A DNA stretch of 42,768 nt from the NCBI GenBank assembly GCA_029565415.1, contig JAKQOH010000004.1, positions 1-42,768 of the forward strand, given 5' to 3'. A model generated the notes under the pieces. It searched no databases and was not told where the DNA came from. It saw only the letters and a list, made by a program, of their open reading frames with translations. Position numbers and translations under genes: made by a program. The stretch comes from Candidatus Rifleibacteriota bacterium (GTDB lineage Bacteria > Riflebacteria > Ozemobacteria > Ozemobacterales > Ozemobacteraceae). The first letter of the stretch is position 1. Each line of letters starts with the position of its first letter. This document shows positions 31,062 to 40,279 of the stretch, one piece after another.

Positions 31062-33026
31062 ATGGCAACCGCACAGACCTACGAATTCAAGACCGAAGCC
31101 AGACAACTGCTCGACCTGATGATCCACTCGGTGTATTCCCACCGGGAGATCTTCCTGCGCGAGCTGATCTCGAACGCGTCCGACGCGCTCGACAAGCTGC
31201 GTTTCGAAGCCCTCACGAAGGACGCGCTCCGCGGCCTGACCGGGGATCTGCATATCCGCCTCGAGCCCGACAAGGAGAAGAACACGCTCACGATCCACGA
31301 CAACGGCGTCGGCATGAACCGAGAAGAGCTGGTCGAGTATCTGGGCACGATCGCGCGGTCGGGCACGAAGGAGTTCCTGCGGCTGGCGCAGGAAGCAAAG
31401 GACAAGGCGCTTCCCCCCGAGCTGATCGGCCAGTTCGGCGTCGGCTTCTACTCGAGTTTCATGGTCGCCGACCGGGTCACCGTCGTCAGCCGCAAGGCGG
31501 GCGAGGAGAAGGCCTGGCGGTGGGAATCGACCGGCGACGGCACCTACAGCATCGACGAGGCTTCCCGGGAGCACCCGGGCACCTCGGTCACGCTGCACCT
31601 GAAGGTCGAGACGAAGGACGAGAAGGACGGCGAGGATGAAGAGCACCACGAGGTGCAGGATTTCACCACCGAGTGGACGATTCGCGACATCGTGCGCAAG
31701 TATTCCGACTTCGTCGCCTACCCCATCAAAATGCAGGTCGAGCGCCACAAGCGCGTCGGCGAGGGAAAGGACGCGAAGGACGAGACGACGATCGAGGACG
31801 CGACGCTCAACTCGATGAAGGCCATCTGGATGCGGCCCGAGAAAGAGATCACCGAGGACGAGCACAAGGAGTTCTACAAGCACCTCAGCCGCGACTGGAA
31901 CGACCCGCTCAAGTGGGTCATGTTCCGGGCCGAGGGGACGACGAACGAGTTCCGCTCGCTGCTCTACATCCCGACCAAGGCCGGCCACGACCTGTATATG
32001 CCCGAGGCCGAGCGGGGCGTGAACCTGTACATCAAGCGTGTCTTCATCATGCACGACTGCAAGGATCTCGTGCCCGAGTATCTGCGGTTCGTGCGCGGCG
32101 TCGTCGATGCCGAGGATCTGCCGCTCAATATATCTCGCGAAATACTTCAGCACGACCGGCGCATCACCGGCATCCGCAAGACGATCACCCGCAAGGTGCT
32201 CGACGCGTTCAAGACGATGCGCACCGAGCAGCGCGACAAGTTCATCGAGTTCTGGAAGGAGTTCGGCCGCGTCGTGAAGGAGGGCCTGTTCAAGGTCCCC
32301 GAGGACCGCGACCGGCTGTTCGACGCCTGCCTGTTCCAGAGCACCTTCTCGCCGAGCGACTGGTTCACGATGGACGAGTACGTGAGCCGCATGAAGCCCG
32401 AGCAGAAGAGCATCTACTATCTGACCGGCGAGACCCGTGCCATGGCCGAGTCGTCGCCGCATCTCGAGGCGTTCCGGGCCAAGGGCTACGAGGTGCTGCT
32501 GCTCACCGACCCCGTCGACGAAGTGTGGGTCCAGTTCGCGCACGAATTCAAGGGCAAGACGTTCCAGTCGGCCGCCAAGGGCGTCGCCGACCTCGGCAGC
32601 GAGGAGGAGCGCAAGAAGGAAGAGGAGACCCGCAAGGAGAAGGAAACGGCCTGGAAGCCGCTTCTCGAAACCCTGCAGGGCAAGCTCTCCGAGCACGTGA
32701 AGGAAGTGCGCCTCTCGAGCCGCCTCACGACCTCGCCCGCCTGCATCGTCGGCAACGAGTATGACATGACCCCGCAGCTCGAAGCGCTTCTGAAAGCCAC
32801 CGGCAAGGACGTGCCGACCGTGAAGCGCATCCTCGAGCTGAACGCGACGCACCCCCTGCTCGAGAAGCTGAACGGCATCTACGCCACCGACAAGGGCGAC
32901 GCGCGCATCGGCGACTACGCCGAGCTGCTCTACGGCCAGGCCCTGCTCGCCGAGGGCGGCAAGCTCCCCGACCCCGCCGGCTTCAGCCGCCGCGTCGCCG
33001 AACTGATGGTCAAAGCCCTCTCCTGA
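31062..33026 (+). CDS. htpG: Hsp90-family chaperone HtpG
   Basis: The protein has 654 residues, normal for HtpG. The GHKL ATPase domain shows ELISNASDALDKLR (Glu34, Asn38, Asp41), DNGVGMN, GTIARSGTKEF and GQFGVGFYSSFMVAD. The middle domain has FRSLLYIP and RVFIMHDCKDLVPEYLRFVRG. The conserved LNISREILQ element is encoded by unusually AT-rich codons (32124-32150). It is a cytoplasmic ATP-driven chaperone. A charged Glu/Asp/Lys stretch (about 185-197) sits within the end of the N-domain. A strong terminator follows. Confidence 0.96.
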   Translation: MATAQTYEFKTEARQLLDLMIHSVYSHREIFLRELISNASDALDKLRFEALTKDALRGLTGDLHIRLEPDKEKNTLTIHDNGVGMNREELVEYLGTIARSGTKEFLRLAQEAKDKALPPELIGQFGVGFYSSFMVADRVTVVSRKAGEEKAWRWESTGDGTYSIDEASREHPGTSVTLHLKVETKDEKDGEDEEHHEVQDFTTEWTIRDIVRKYSDFVAYPIKMQVERHKRVGEGKDAKDETTIEDATLNSMKAIWMRPEKEITEDEHKEFYKHLSRDWNDPLKWVMFRAEGTTNEFRSLLYIPTKAGHDLYMPEAERGVNLYIKRVFIMHDCKDLVPEYLRFVRGVVDAEDLPLNISREILQHDRRITGIRKTITRKVLDAFKTMRTEQRDKFIEFWKEFGRVVKEGLFKVPEDRDRLFDACLFQSTFSPSDWFTMDEYVSRMKPEQKSIYYLTGETRAMAESSPHLEAFRAKGYEVLLLTDPVDEVWVQFAHEFKGKTFQSAAKGVADLGSEEERKKEEETRKEKETAWKPLLETLQGKLSEHVKEVRLSSRLTTSPACIVGNEYDMTPQLEALLKATGKDVPTVKRILELNATHPLLEKLNGIYATDKGDARIGDYAELLYGQALLAEGGKLPDPAGFSRRVAELMVKALS

Positions 33027-33044
33027 TCCCGGTCTGATCCACCT

Positions 33045-33076
33045 CGGGGCCGTTCCACCGAACGGCCCCGTTTTTT
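33045..33076 (+). terminator. Intrinsic terminator of htpG
   Basis: CGGGGCCGTT (33045-33054) pairs with AACGGCCCCG (33061-33070) over a 6-nt loop, followed by six T. It overlaps the stop of the convergent peroxiredoxin gene. Confidence 0.9.
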
Positions 33077-33539
33077 ATCCCCCGGTTTTGTCGGCGAGGG
33101 AGCGGGCGGCTTCGAGGGCGCGCTCGACGTGCTGCTGGGCGCGCATCTGGGAGTCGTAGATCATGCGCACGATCCCGTCGCGGTCGATGACGTAGGTCAC
33201 CCGCCCCGGAATCAGCCACAGGGTCGCAGGCACCCCGAACGCCCGTCGCACCGCGCCGTCCGTGTCGGCCAGCAGGGGGAAGGTGAGCCGGTATTGCTCT
33301 GCGAACCGCTTGTGGTTCGCCGCATCGTCGGAGCTGATACCGAGCACGGCGGCACCGACATCGGCGAACGAGGGCGTCATGTCGCGGAACCCGCAGGCCT
33401 CGATCGTGCAGACCGGCGACTCGTCCTTCGGGTAGAAAAACACAACGACCGCCTGTTTTCCCCGGAAATCCGCGAGGGAAACTGGCCTGCCGTCCTGATC
33501 GTTCAGCGTGAACTCCGGGGCGCGTTCGCCGACATTCAT
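33075..33539 (-). CDS. PrxQ/BCP-type peroxiredoxin
   Basis: The protein has 154 residues from the ATG at 33539 with GGAGGGAGAGGA upstream. The active-site block is FFYPKDESPVCTIEACGFRD: Cys44 is the peroxidatic Cys and Cys49 the resolving Cys five residues on, as in atypical two-Cys PrxQ. The usual TPGCT reads SPVCT. Later blocks include GISSDDAANHKRFAEQY and FPLLADTDGAVRRAFGV. It reduces hydroperoxides using thioredoxin. It lies 16 bp downstream of a thioredoxin-like gene on the same strand. Confidence 0.9.
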   Translation of the reverse strand: MNVGERAPEFTLNDQDGRPVSLADFRGKQAVVVFFYPKDESPVCTIEACGFRDMTPSFADVGAAVLGISSDDAANHKRFAEQYRLTFPLLADTDGAVRRAFGVPATLWLIPGRVTYVIDRDGIVRMIYDSQMRAQQHVERALEAARSLADKTGG

Positions 33540-33555
33540 CGTCCTCTCCCTCCGT

Positions 33556-34227
33556 TCATGGAGCCGCCGGCGGCTTGCCGGGGCCGAGATTCGGCTTCGC
33601 GCCGCCATCGGCGAGAAGCCTGCGGATCATATTCCGGACATACTCCCAGGAGGCGGGTTCGCACGGGCCCGTCGCGTGATGGACGAGGCGGTTGTCGCGA
33701 TCGAGGAGAATGATATTCGGGGTGGTATAGGTGATCTTCAGCGCCCGCCCGATCAGGGCGTGCCAGTCGAGCACGACGGGGATCGGGAATCGTTGCTCGA
33801 TCCACCAGGCCTCGGCGTCTTCGTGCTCCGTCGTCCAGGGGAACTGCGAGAGATTGACGGCGTAGAACAGCGCGATGCTGCCGGTATCGGCGAACTCGCC
33901 CTTCAGCCGGAGCGCCCATGTTTTTATATCATGCCGGATATCCCGATGTCCCGTCAGGATGACGACGGGTTTCCCGCGAAGCTCGCGGCTGTTCCAGCGC
34001 TGGCCCTGGAGATCGGTCAGGTCATACTCGACGAACGTCTGCGCCGGCGCCCGTTTTTCGATCCAGGCGGGCGGGAAGGCACGGTCCTGAGCGGCCAATC
34101 GCGACCCTCCCGCCGCCAGGGCCACCGACACAGCAAGGATGGCGATTCCGGCCCACCGGCACCACCCGGGGTCCTCTTCCCTGCTGCCCGCCCTACACGG
34201 GACGTCGTTCTTCCATTCCGGCACCAC
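33556..34227 (-). CDS. Membrane-anchored thioredoxin-fold protein lacking the CXXC
   Basis: The protein has 223 residues, starting at GTG 34227 (another start is possible). A hydrophobic segment (about 26-43) follows a short positive N-terminus, so the bulk is probably periplasmic. The fold resembles AhpC/TSA or redoxin: FVEYDLTDLQGQRWNSRELRG, then GKPVVILTGHRD, and TTPNIILLDRDNRLVHH with the cis-Pro position. Where a redoxin has WCxxC this protein has GHRDIRHD, so it cannot be a dithiol oxidoreductase. It forms an operon with the peroxiredoxin. A TATACT string near 34300 may be its -10. Confidence 0.65.
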   Translation of the reverse strand: MVPEWKNDVPCRAGSREEDPGWCRWAGIAILAVSVALAAGGSRLAAQDRAFPPAWIEKRAPAQTFVEYDLTDLQGQRWNSRELRGKPVVILTGHRDIRHDIKTWALRLKGEFADTGSIALFYAVNLSQFPWTTEHEDAEAWWIEQRFPIPVVLDWHALIGRALKITYTTPNIILLDRDNRLVHHATGPCEPASWEYVRNMIRRLLADGGAKPNLGPGKPPAAP

Positions 34228-34448
34228 GATTCGTCTCCCAGACTCTGCCGTGTCGGCCAGAGGAGTTTCGCGGCCGTAATCGGCCCGATTTCATGGACAG
34301 TATACCCGGTCATGAGCCGTCCGCATAGATTTCCCCACCATACGGCAAGGCCATCGAAAGCTCCGTATCGTCCGCCATCGCGCGGAATGGTTGAGACATC
34401 GGGCGGTATGATATCGTGTGGAAAAATGGGTCGCACAGGGAGAAAATC

Positions 34449-36272
34449 ATGGAGATCATGGGATCCCCCACGGATTTCGAACGGATGCTGGACGACAATT
34501 TTCTCCAGCGGTACGATGCCTGCCGGAACCTGCTTCGCGCGAACGGTATCCAGCACGACGTCGAATCGATCCGGCAGGTGATGCGGTATTTCCGCGACGG
34601 AGCGGCATCCCCTGAAGAACGCGCCCAGATGAGGTTGCGAGCCCGCGACGAGCTCGTTTCATATATTCTGAAGTATCATGAAACCCATTCCTTCGCCACC
34701 CGTTCCCAGCAGGAGCTGAACGAATCCCTGCTCGATGCCTGCTACGCCGAGGAAGGCGCCCCCTTGTTCGGAACCATCCCCGAGCTCATCCGGAGGGGTG
34801 CCGACGTGAAGGCGCGCGACGACAACGACTGCTCGGCGTTCATGATGCTGATGCCGAAAGCCCGGGGCGAGCTGTTGCGGCTCCTTCTCGAACACGGGGC
34901 GGATCCCAACGAGCCGTATCTCTCGGAGGGTCGACCCGTGAAAACGGTCTGGCTCAATGCCATCCGCTGGCTCGATCCCGAGGATCTGCGGCAGATGCTC
35001 GACCATGGAGCACGTGCCGATGCCCGCACGGCCTGGGGCTCGTCGGCCCTCATGGAATACTGCTCGGGCAGCCCGAAGCCCGAGGGCGTCGCCCTGTTGC
35101 TCGAACGTGGGGCAGACCCAACTCCGGCGGATGAACAGGGGAACACGGCACTGCACGCTCTTGCAAAATTCCCGGACGCCGCCAGGATGATGCCGCTGCT
35201 GCTCGACCGCAAAGCCGACGCGAACGCGCGGAACAAGGAAGGCAACACCCCGCTGCACATCGTCGCCGGGTCGATGGGCTGCGGAAACGGCGCCTCTGCC
35301 GCATGCCTGCTCGGACATGGGGCGAACCCGGATCTCAGAAACGAAAAAGGCGACACACCGCTGCATCTTGCCGTCCAGTCCGAGAAAGTCGACGTGGTCG
35401 AGGCTCTGGTGAAGCATGGCGCCGCTCTCGCGACCCCCGATGGTTCCGGGCGGACAGCCTACCAGATCGCCCTGGCGAAACAGGCGCTCGCCATCGCGAA
35501 GCTCATCGATCCGGAGGCGGATGCCGCAGCCGCCTACGCGGCAAGCCCCGATGCCGCTAAGGTCCGGCAGATGCGGAAGACGATCATCGAACAGCTCAGG
35601 GCCGGCCACACGTTTGCAACAGGAAATCGCGAAGGTTCCTCGATCATTTTCTGGTCACCGGATCGGAATCCTCCCTGCTATACGATGGAGATCGACGATC
35701 TCGGCGGCCAGAGCAGCAGTTCGTTCGAAACCGATGAGGAGCTTCTTGCGCATCTTTTCAGCCAGAAACAGAAAAGCTGGGAAATGCAGACGGAACGGGA
35801 TGTTTACGAGGAGATCATGAGCACGATCCGGATGAGTCCGAAGAGGACGCTTCCGGAAGTCGCCTCCAGGCAGCCCCTCCCCGGCCTGGCAGAGCGCCTC
35901 GGGCGGTACAAAGATCTCCTCGAGTTCATCAGCCCGGTGGTGACGACGGAAACGGAGCTCCAGGCCACCCTGTTCGCACTCGGCACCCTCTATAGCCATT
36001 CGTTCGGGTACAGTGACCGCCAGTTGGACATGCAGGCTCTGATACCGAGAATATTCGGGATTGCCCGGAAGCGTATCCGCAGCACGCAGGATCTGCTGCG
36101 CCTGTGCGCCATGCTGCCGCGCATGATGAAAGACCTGCCGGAGGACAGCGTGGAGACTCCCGTCGGATACATGCACCACCACGACCTGAGCCAGCTCGAA
36201 GCCCGCGCCCTCATCGCAAAAGACATGGACGAGTTCACCTCGCCCTTCCCCATCAAGGTCGGTAGTTCCTAG
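34449..36272 (+). CDS. Ankyrin-repeat protein with an unassigned C-terminal domain
   Basis: The protein has 607 residues from the ATG at 34449 (AGGGAGAAAA upstream; GTG-type extensions are less supported). Residues 1-90 are helical. About seven ankyrin repeats follow (about 95-350), with typical cores such as LLRLLLEHGADPNEP, NTALHALAKFPDAARMMPLL, GNTPLHIVAG and GDTPLHLAVQSEKVDVVEAL. The remaining 230 residues form a separate domain with RAGHTFATGNREG and helical segments that I do not recognise. No signal peptide or membrane helix is visible, so it is cytoplasmic. Repeats of this kind bind partner proteins. Confidence 0.8.
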   Translation: MEIMGSPTDFERMLDDNFLQRYDACRNLLRANGIQHDVESIRQVMRYFRDGAASPEERAQMRLRARDELVSYILKYHETHSFATRSQQELNESLLDACYAEEGAPLFGTIPELIRRGADVKARDDNDCSAFMMLMPKARGELLRLLLEHGADPNEPYLSEGRPVKTVWLNAIRWLDPEDLRQMLDHGARADARTAWGSSALMEYCSGSPKPEGVALLLERGADPTPADEQGNTALHALAKFPDAARMMPLLLDRKADANARNKEGNTPLHIVAGSMGCGNGASAACLLGHGANPDLRNEKGDTPLHLAVQSEKVDVVEALVKHGAALATPDGSGRTAYQIALAKQALAIAKLIDPEADAAAAYAASPDAAKVRQMRKTIIEQLRAGHTFATGNREGSSIIFWSPDRNPPCYTMEIDDLGGQSSSSFETDEELLAHLFSQKQKSWEMQTERDVYEEIMSTIRMSPKRTLPEVASRQPLPGLAERLGRYKDLLEFISPVVTTETELQATLFALGTLYSHSFGYSDRQLDMQALIPRIFGIARKRIRSTQDLLRLCAMLPRMMKDLPEDSVETPVGYMHHHDLSQLEARALIAKDMDEFTSPFPIKVGSS

Positions 36273-36391
36273 ATCTGCTTCGGCAGCCCCTTCCGGATCT
36301 TCTTCAGAGCATGCGAAGGAATAGGCTGTCTGGTCCGGCCATGATAGGATGGAAAACAGGCAAAATCTTGCCCCTGAAGGGAGAACCCGGG

Positions 36392-37918
36392 ATGAAGGTG
36401 CGGAAGATCCAGGCCCCCGCCTGCCGGCTCATTGTTTTTCTCGTGATCTGCGGTTTTTTCCTGGCCACCGTGCAGATTGCCGCCGCCGGAGCATCGGCCC
36501 CGGATTCTGGGAGCGGGATATTCCTGAAAACCCCGTCCCAGACGTTCACCCACAAGTTCGAATTCGCGGTGCGGGATGGTCTGATCTGGACCCGATCGAC
36601 CTCGGCCGGTGCGGAAGACGGCAGCTGGCAGCCCCTGAACGGCACCGGCCTCCCTTCGGAAGCGCCGGGCAAAGCCCCGTTCCGGGACGTCGGCAGGATC
36701 TCGGCGGTATCGGCCGACGGCGACAATCTCATCGCCGTCTCCGATAGAAACATCATATACTATACAAAGACATACAACTGGAAATGGAAGGACCACTTTT
36801 CCGCCCTTCCGTTCACGAAGCCTCTTCTCATGCCTGCTGATGCCCGCGCGTTCGGGATCTCCCATCGCGGCAACGCCATGAAATACTATGCCGACATCGA
36901 CGGGAACCAGCACAGTGTCAGCGCGGGCGTGACCACCCTGTATCTGCTGGACCGGGACGGCCATACGATCTGGTATGCCGACCCGTGGCTTCCGCCTGCA
37001 TTCACACACATGGTCGACACGCCCGGGAAGGGCACGTTCATCGCTTCGAACATGAGCGTGAGCGGCTCGACGCTGTTCCTCATCAGCGAGGCAGGCGAAA
37101 TGTACACCAGGCTCTATGATTTCGACACTTCCGGCCAGAACCCCGTCCTTCCCTACTCCTACAAGCGCGAACAGCGCAGGGAGACCCGGCGGAACCGCAC
37201 GCGAAGTCTCCCCCCGGAAGACTGGCGTCGCCAGCCCGATGTTCCCGGCATGATCACGGATCTGATCACGATCCTGCAGACCGGTGAGGGAAACGGCTCC
37301 TTTGAACTGCGGGTCGAGGGACAGGATGCGGAAGGTCATACCGGCTATTATCGGAAAGACATCTATGCCGATGCCTGGAGCTTCGTCGACACCGGCCTCC
37401 CTCTCCAGGGTCGGCCGGTGTCGCGAAATGCTTCCCCGGCAAGTCTCCGCGCACCCGCGAAGACGCGGGATTACACCGGCTGTCTGAAACTCGGCGACCG
37501 GAAACTGCCTGCCCGCCTTCTCGAGTTCTGGCCTTACAGCCCGCCGGCCGTGCTTCAGTTTTCCGTCGGCGGCCGGACCTTCGATGCCCGTCTGCACATG
37601 CGCCAGTATCACCACCGCCGGAACGGCGCCCTGGCTTGCGCTGCGACCCTCGAGCTGCCCGTCGATTTCTGCACGTCGACGGTTTCCGAAGTCCGCGAAG
37701 TATACGAAGAGCTATTCCGAAGCTCGCCTCTTACCGACCTGGTCCTCGTCCAGAAATCCGACACCATCCAGGGCGTCGAAGATCTGCACGTCATCGGTAT
37801 TCCCGAGTTCGCCGACACCATCGTGAGTCTGCTGGTCACCAAAACCGGACTCAAAGGGGAGCTGGACACGAAATTCCACCGCCGCCTCCGCTTCACCTTC
37901 GACAAAAGGATCCGATGA
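36392..37918 (+). CDS. Secreted protein of unknown function
   Basis: The protein has 508 residues from the ATG at 36392, with GAAGGGAGAA upstream. A signal peptide (RLIVFLVICGFFLATVQIAA, ending near residue 33) is clear. The mature part begins with a region of repeated beta strands that could be a propeller (VRDGLIWTRSTSAGAEDGSW, ISAVSADGDNLIAVSDRN, LYLLDRDGHTIWYADP). A C-terminal alpha/beta part ends RRLRFTFDKRIR. I recognise no family. An AT-rich run of codons (ATC ATA TAC TAT ACA AAG ACA) lies at 36749-36775. It converges on cbiO. Confidence 0.6.
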   Translation: MKVRKIQAPACRLIVFLVICGFFLATVQIAAAGASAPDSGSGIFLKTPSQTFTHKFEFAVRDGLIWTRSTSAGAEDGSWQPLNGTGLPSEAPGKAPFRDVGRISAVSADGDNLIAVSDRNIIYYTKTYNWKWKDHFSALPFTKPLLMPADARAFGISHRGNAMKYYADIDGNQHSVSAGVTTLYLLDRDGHTIWYADPWLPPAFTHMVDTPGKGTFIASNMSVSGSTLFLISEAGEMYTRLYDFDTSGQNPVLPYSYKREQRRETRRNRTRSLPPEDWRRQPDVPGMITDLITILQTGEGNGSFELRVEGQDAEGHTGYYRKDIYADAWSFVDTGLPLQGRPVSRNASPASLRAPAKTRDYTGCLKLGDRKLPARLLEFWPYSPPAVLQFSVGGRTFDARLHMRQYHHRRNGALACAATLELPVDFCTSTVSEVREVYEELFRSSPLTDLVLVQKSDTIQGVEDLHVIGIPEFADTIVSLLVTKTGLKGELDTKFHRRLRFTFDKRIR

Positions 37919-37966
37919 TCCGATCCTTGGGGTGAAACACCTCAAACGCTGGCAGGCAGCTTTTTT
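37906..37966 (+). terminator. Possible terminator between secreted-protein gene and cbiO
   Basis: AAGGATC (37906-37912) pairs with GATCCTT (37922-37928). A weak GCTG/CAGC stem (37948-37960) is followed by six T (37961-37966). Each hairpin alone is weak, but the position between convergent genes supports termination. Confidence 0.4.
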
Positions 37967-37975
37967 CCGGGGGTT

Positions 37976-38722
37976 CTATCGCCTGAATGAGGCGGAGCGT
38001 TCGAGGCCGTGGGCGAGCATCAGGGGCTCGTCGGCGAGGAGGGAGCCGATCGGGCCGTCGGCGATGATGCGACCGTCGTCGATCAGGATGGCCCGGGAAC
38101 ACAGGCTGCTCACCCATTCCAGCTCGTGGGTGACGATCACCAGGGTCTGAGAGAGGGTGTTGAGAATCCCTGTGAGTTGCCGGCGGCCCCGCGGATCGAG
38201 ATCACCCGTGGGTTCGTCCAGCAGCAGGATCGACGGATCGCAGGCGAGCACCCCGGCGATGGCGACACGACGCTTTTCCCCGCGGCTCAGCTCGTTCACG
38301 GGCCGGTCGATCAGGGCTTCGAGGCCAACGGCAGCCAGCGCCCGGTCCACGGCCCCCGACACATCCGGAGGGGCTCCGGTTTGCCCAAGCTGGCGCGGAC
38401 CGTAGGCGACATCCTCGCCGACCGTTTCGCAGAACAGCTGGTCGTCGGGATCCTGGAAGACGATTCCGACGCGGCGTCGGATCTCGCCGAGATGGGGCGA
38501 CGCCACGGGGAGACCGTCAACCTCGATCGTCCCGTCGGCTGGCTTCCCATCGGGCAGGAGACCGTTCAGATGCAGCAGAAGCGTGGATTTGCCGGCCCCG
38601 TTCGGGCCGATGAGGGCCACCCGCTCGCCAGGATGTATATCAAACGTGATATCATCCAGCACCCGGCGGCCGCAGGGCCAGGCAAACCGGAGATTCCGGA
38701 GGGTCAGCGTTCCACCGCTCAT
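37976..38722 (-). CDS. cbiO: ECF cobalt/nickel transporter ATPase (CbiO type)
   Basis: The protein has 248 residues. Walker A is GPNGAGKS (39-46), the Q-loop region VFQDPDDQLFCETVGEDVAYG is the wording seen in CbiO/EcfA ATPases, and the signature reads LSRGEKRR with LLLDEPTGDLD as Walker B and VTHE as switch. It powers import with the CbiQ and CbiM proteins encoded just upstream. The start overlaps the cbiQ stop (ATGA). Confidence 0.9.
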   Translation of the reverse strand: MSGGTLTLRNLRFAWPCGRRVLDDITFDIHPGERVALIGPNGAGKSTLLLHLNGLLPDGKPADGTIEVDGLPVASPHLGEIRRRVGIVFQDPDDQLFCETVGEDVAYGPRQLGQTGAPPDVSGAVDRALAAVGLEALIDRPVNELSRGEKRRVAIAGVLACDPSILLLDEPTGDLDPRGRRQLTGILNTLSQTLVIVTHELEWVSSLCSRAILIDDGRIIADGPIGSLLADEPLMLAHGLERSASFRR

Positions 38723-39288
38723 TGCCAGCCCCTTGCCAGCATGGCCCGGTAGACCCGCTCGGCCCGCGCGACGGCTCGCGCGAACAGGGCGCCGACCAGG
38801 CTGCTTTTCGCCGTCCACGAGGTTTCGGCAGCCGCTGAAAAACTCCGGGCTCCGCGGGCCCGCTCGAGCCGGTATGCCTCCTGGCGCAGGAGGTCCCCAT
38901 ACCGGAGCAGCAGCAGCATCGTGCCGACGAGATCCGCCGGCGCGCCCCGATCGCGCATCCAGCGGGCGAGTTCGGCGGGCGGGAGATGCGCCGCGAGCAG
39001 CAGAAGGGTGCCGAGGGCAAGCAGGCCGCGAACGGCCGTTTCGAGGCCGGCGGAGAAATCCCCGGCGATCCAGCCGCGCATCACGGCGCCGGTGAGAATC
39101 ACGAGAGCGATCCAGCCGCCTCTCGAGCGTCTTGCAAGCGCGGCATCCGAACCGCGGAAGCCGACAAACAATATTACTGCATATATGGCATGACCTGGCG
39201 AAACCGGCCCGGGAATGAGGAACAGCAGGAGGATCGCAAGAGCAGCGGCTGCCAGACGGAGTCCGACCCAAACGGTGCCGACGCTCAT
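38719..39288 (-). CDS. cbiQ: ECF transporter transmembrane subunit (CbiQ/EcfT type), short
   Basis: The protein has 189 residues from the ATG at 39288; a TTG at 39327 would give 202 and overlap cbiM by 20 bp. Four or five membrane helices are followed by a cytoplasmic helical part holding two Ala-Arg-Gly elements (YRLERARGARS and RAMLARGWQ), which contact the ATPase in this family. Typical CbiQ proteins are about 220-260 residues, so this is a compact version. A run of AT-rich codons lies near 39165-39190. Confidence 0.8.
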   Translation of the reverse strand: MSVGTVWVGLRLAAAALAILLLFLIPGPVSPGHAIYAVILFVGFRGSDAALARRSRGGWIALVILTGAVMRGWIAGDFSAGLETAVRGLLALGTLLLLAAHLPPAELARWMRDRGAPADLVGTMLLLLRYGDLLRQEAYRLERARGARSFSAAAETSWTAKSSLVGALFARAVARAERVYRAMLARGWQ

Positions 39289-39307
39289 CGCGGAAGCCGG
39301 CCCGGAA

Positions 39308-40270
39308 TCAGGCGTCGGGTGCAGCAACGGAGCGCATGCGGGTCGTCAGCCGCCCCACCCCGAGAACGAGCAGCGCCGTGGTCACGGCACCGAACACCCC
39401 GGCAGCAATCGTTCCCCAGGCTGAACCGAGTGCGGGAACCGCATAATCGGGGCAGATCCCGGCCACCACGGGCTCGAGCGCGCGCGCCTCGAACCCGAGA
39501 CGGCCCGCAACGGCCTCGAGGCCGTCCGGCCAGGCACAGGCCCAGGGGGAAGCGAACAGGGCAACACCGGCCAGAGTGACGAACCCGACGCCGAGCAACC
39601 CCGACGCGCGGCCCTTATCGAATCCGGCCGCTGCCGGAGCCAGCATCTTCCGGCGCCGGATCGAGTGGACGACGAGGCCGGTGACAATCCCCTCTCCCAA
39701 CCCGATAAAAGCATGGATTCCGGCCATTGCCGGCACGACGAGGCCCCAGGGAGCCATGCCGGAAACGGCGAGTTGGCCGGCGCACGTGAGTGCCGCGAGC
39801 ATCGTTCCCGCCCAACCGGCGATTCCGGCCGCGACGGCCGATGCCGCATCGTTCCGGGCGATGGAGCCGATCCGCTGCAGCAGCACCCAGACGAGGTGAC
39901 CGCCCAGCGGTGCGACGAGTGCCATGTTGAACAGGTTCGCTCCGAGCGCCGTGATGCCGCCGTCGGCGAACAGCAGGCACTGGACGAGAACCACCGCGGT
40001 CATCACCGTGACGGCCGCCAGAGGGCCGAGCAGGATCGCGATCAGCACGCCGCCGATCAGATGGCCGCTCGTTCCGCCCACGACGGGGAAGTTGATCATC
40101 TGGGCCGCGAAGACGAACGCCGCAGCCATGCCAAGCAGGGAGGCGCGCCGCGCTCCGGTGTCCGAACCGGCCGGCGTCGTGGCGCGCCGCCCTGCATACA
40201 GGCCGATCGCGGCGAGAGCGCCGGTCGCCGCCGCCGTTTTCAGATCGAGAAATCCATCCGGGATATGCAT
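39308..40270 (-). CDS. cbiM: CbiM/NikM substrate-binding subunit fused to a PDGLE (CbiN/NikN-like) domain
   Basis: The protein has 320 residues. It starts exactly MHIPDGFLDL; the N-terminal Met-His of this family coordinates the Co2+ or Ni2+ ion, which fixes the start at 40270. Further CbiM blocks are QMINFPVVGGTSGHLIGG and GIHAFIGLGEGIVTGLV. After about residue 215 comes a second part with PDGLEAVAGRLGFE and a last membrane helix, the PDGLE module usually found in NikN-like partners. Co2+ or Ni2+ is the expected substrate; the PDGLE fusion leans towards nickel (inference). The operon is cbiM-cbiQ-cbiO. Confidence 0.88.
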   Translation of the reverse strand: MHIPDGFLDLKTAAATGALAAIGLYAGRRATTPAGSDTGARRASLLGMAAAFVFAAQMINFPVVGGTSGHLIGGVLIAILLGPLAAVTVMTAVVLVQCLLFADGGITALGANLFNMALVAPLGGHLVWVLLQRIGSIARNDAASAVAAGIAGWAGTMLAALTCAGQLAVSGMAPWGLVVPAMAGIHAFIGLGEGIVTGLVVHSIRRRKMLAPAAAGFDKGRASGLLGVGFVTLAGVALFASPWACAWPDGLEAVAGRLGFEARALEPVVAGICPDYAVPALGSAWGTIAAGVFGAVTTALLVLGVGRLTTRMRSVAAPDA

Positions 40271-40279
40271 GATGCCCGG

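Noticed and set aside
30339..32852. 837-codon minus-strand open frame over hsp20 and htpG
   Set aside because: It lies opposite two unmistakable heat-shock genes, and its translation has no domain and a composition typical of the antisense of GC-rich genes.
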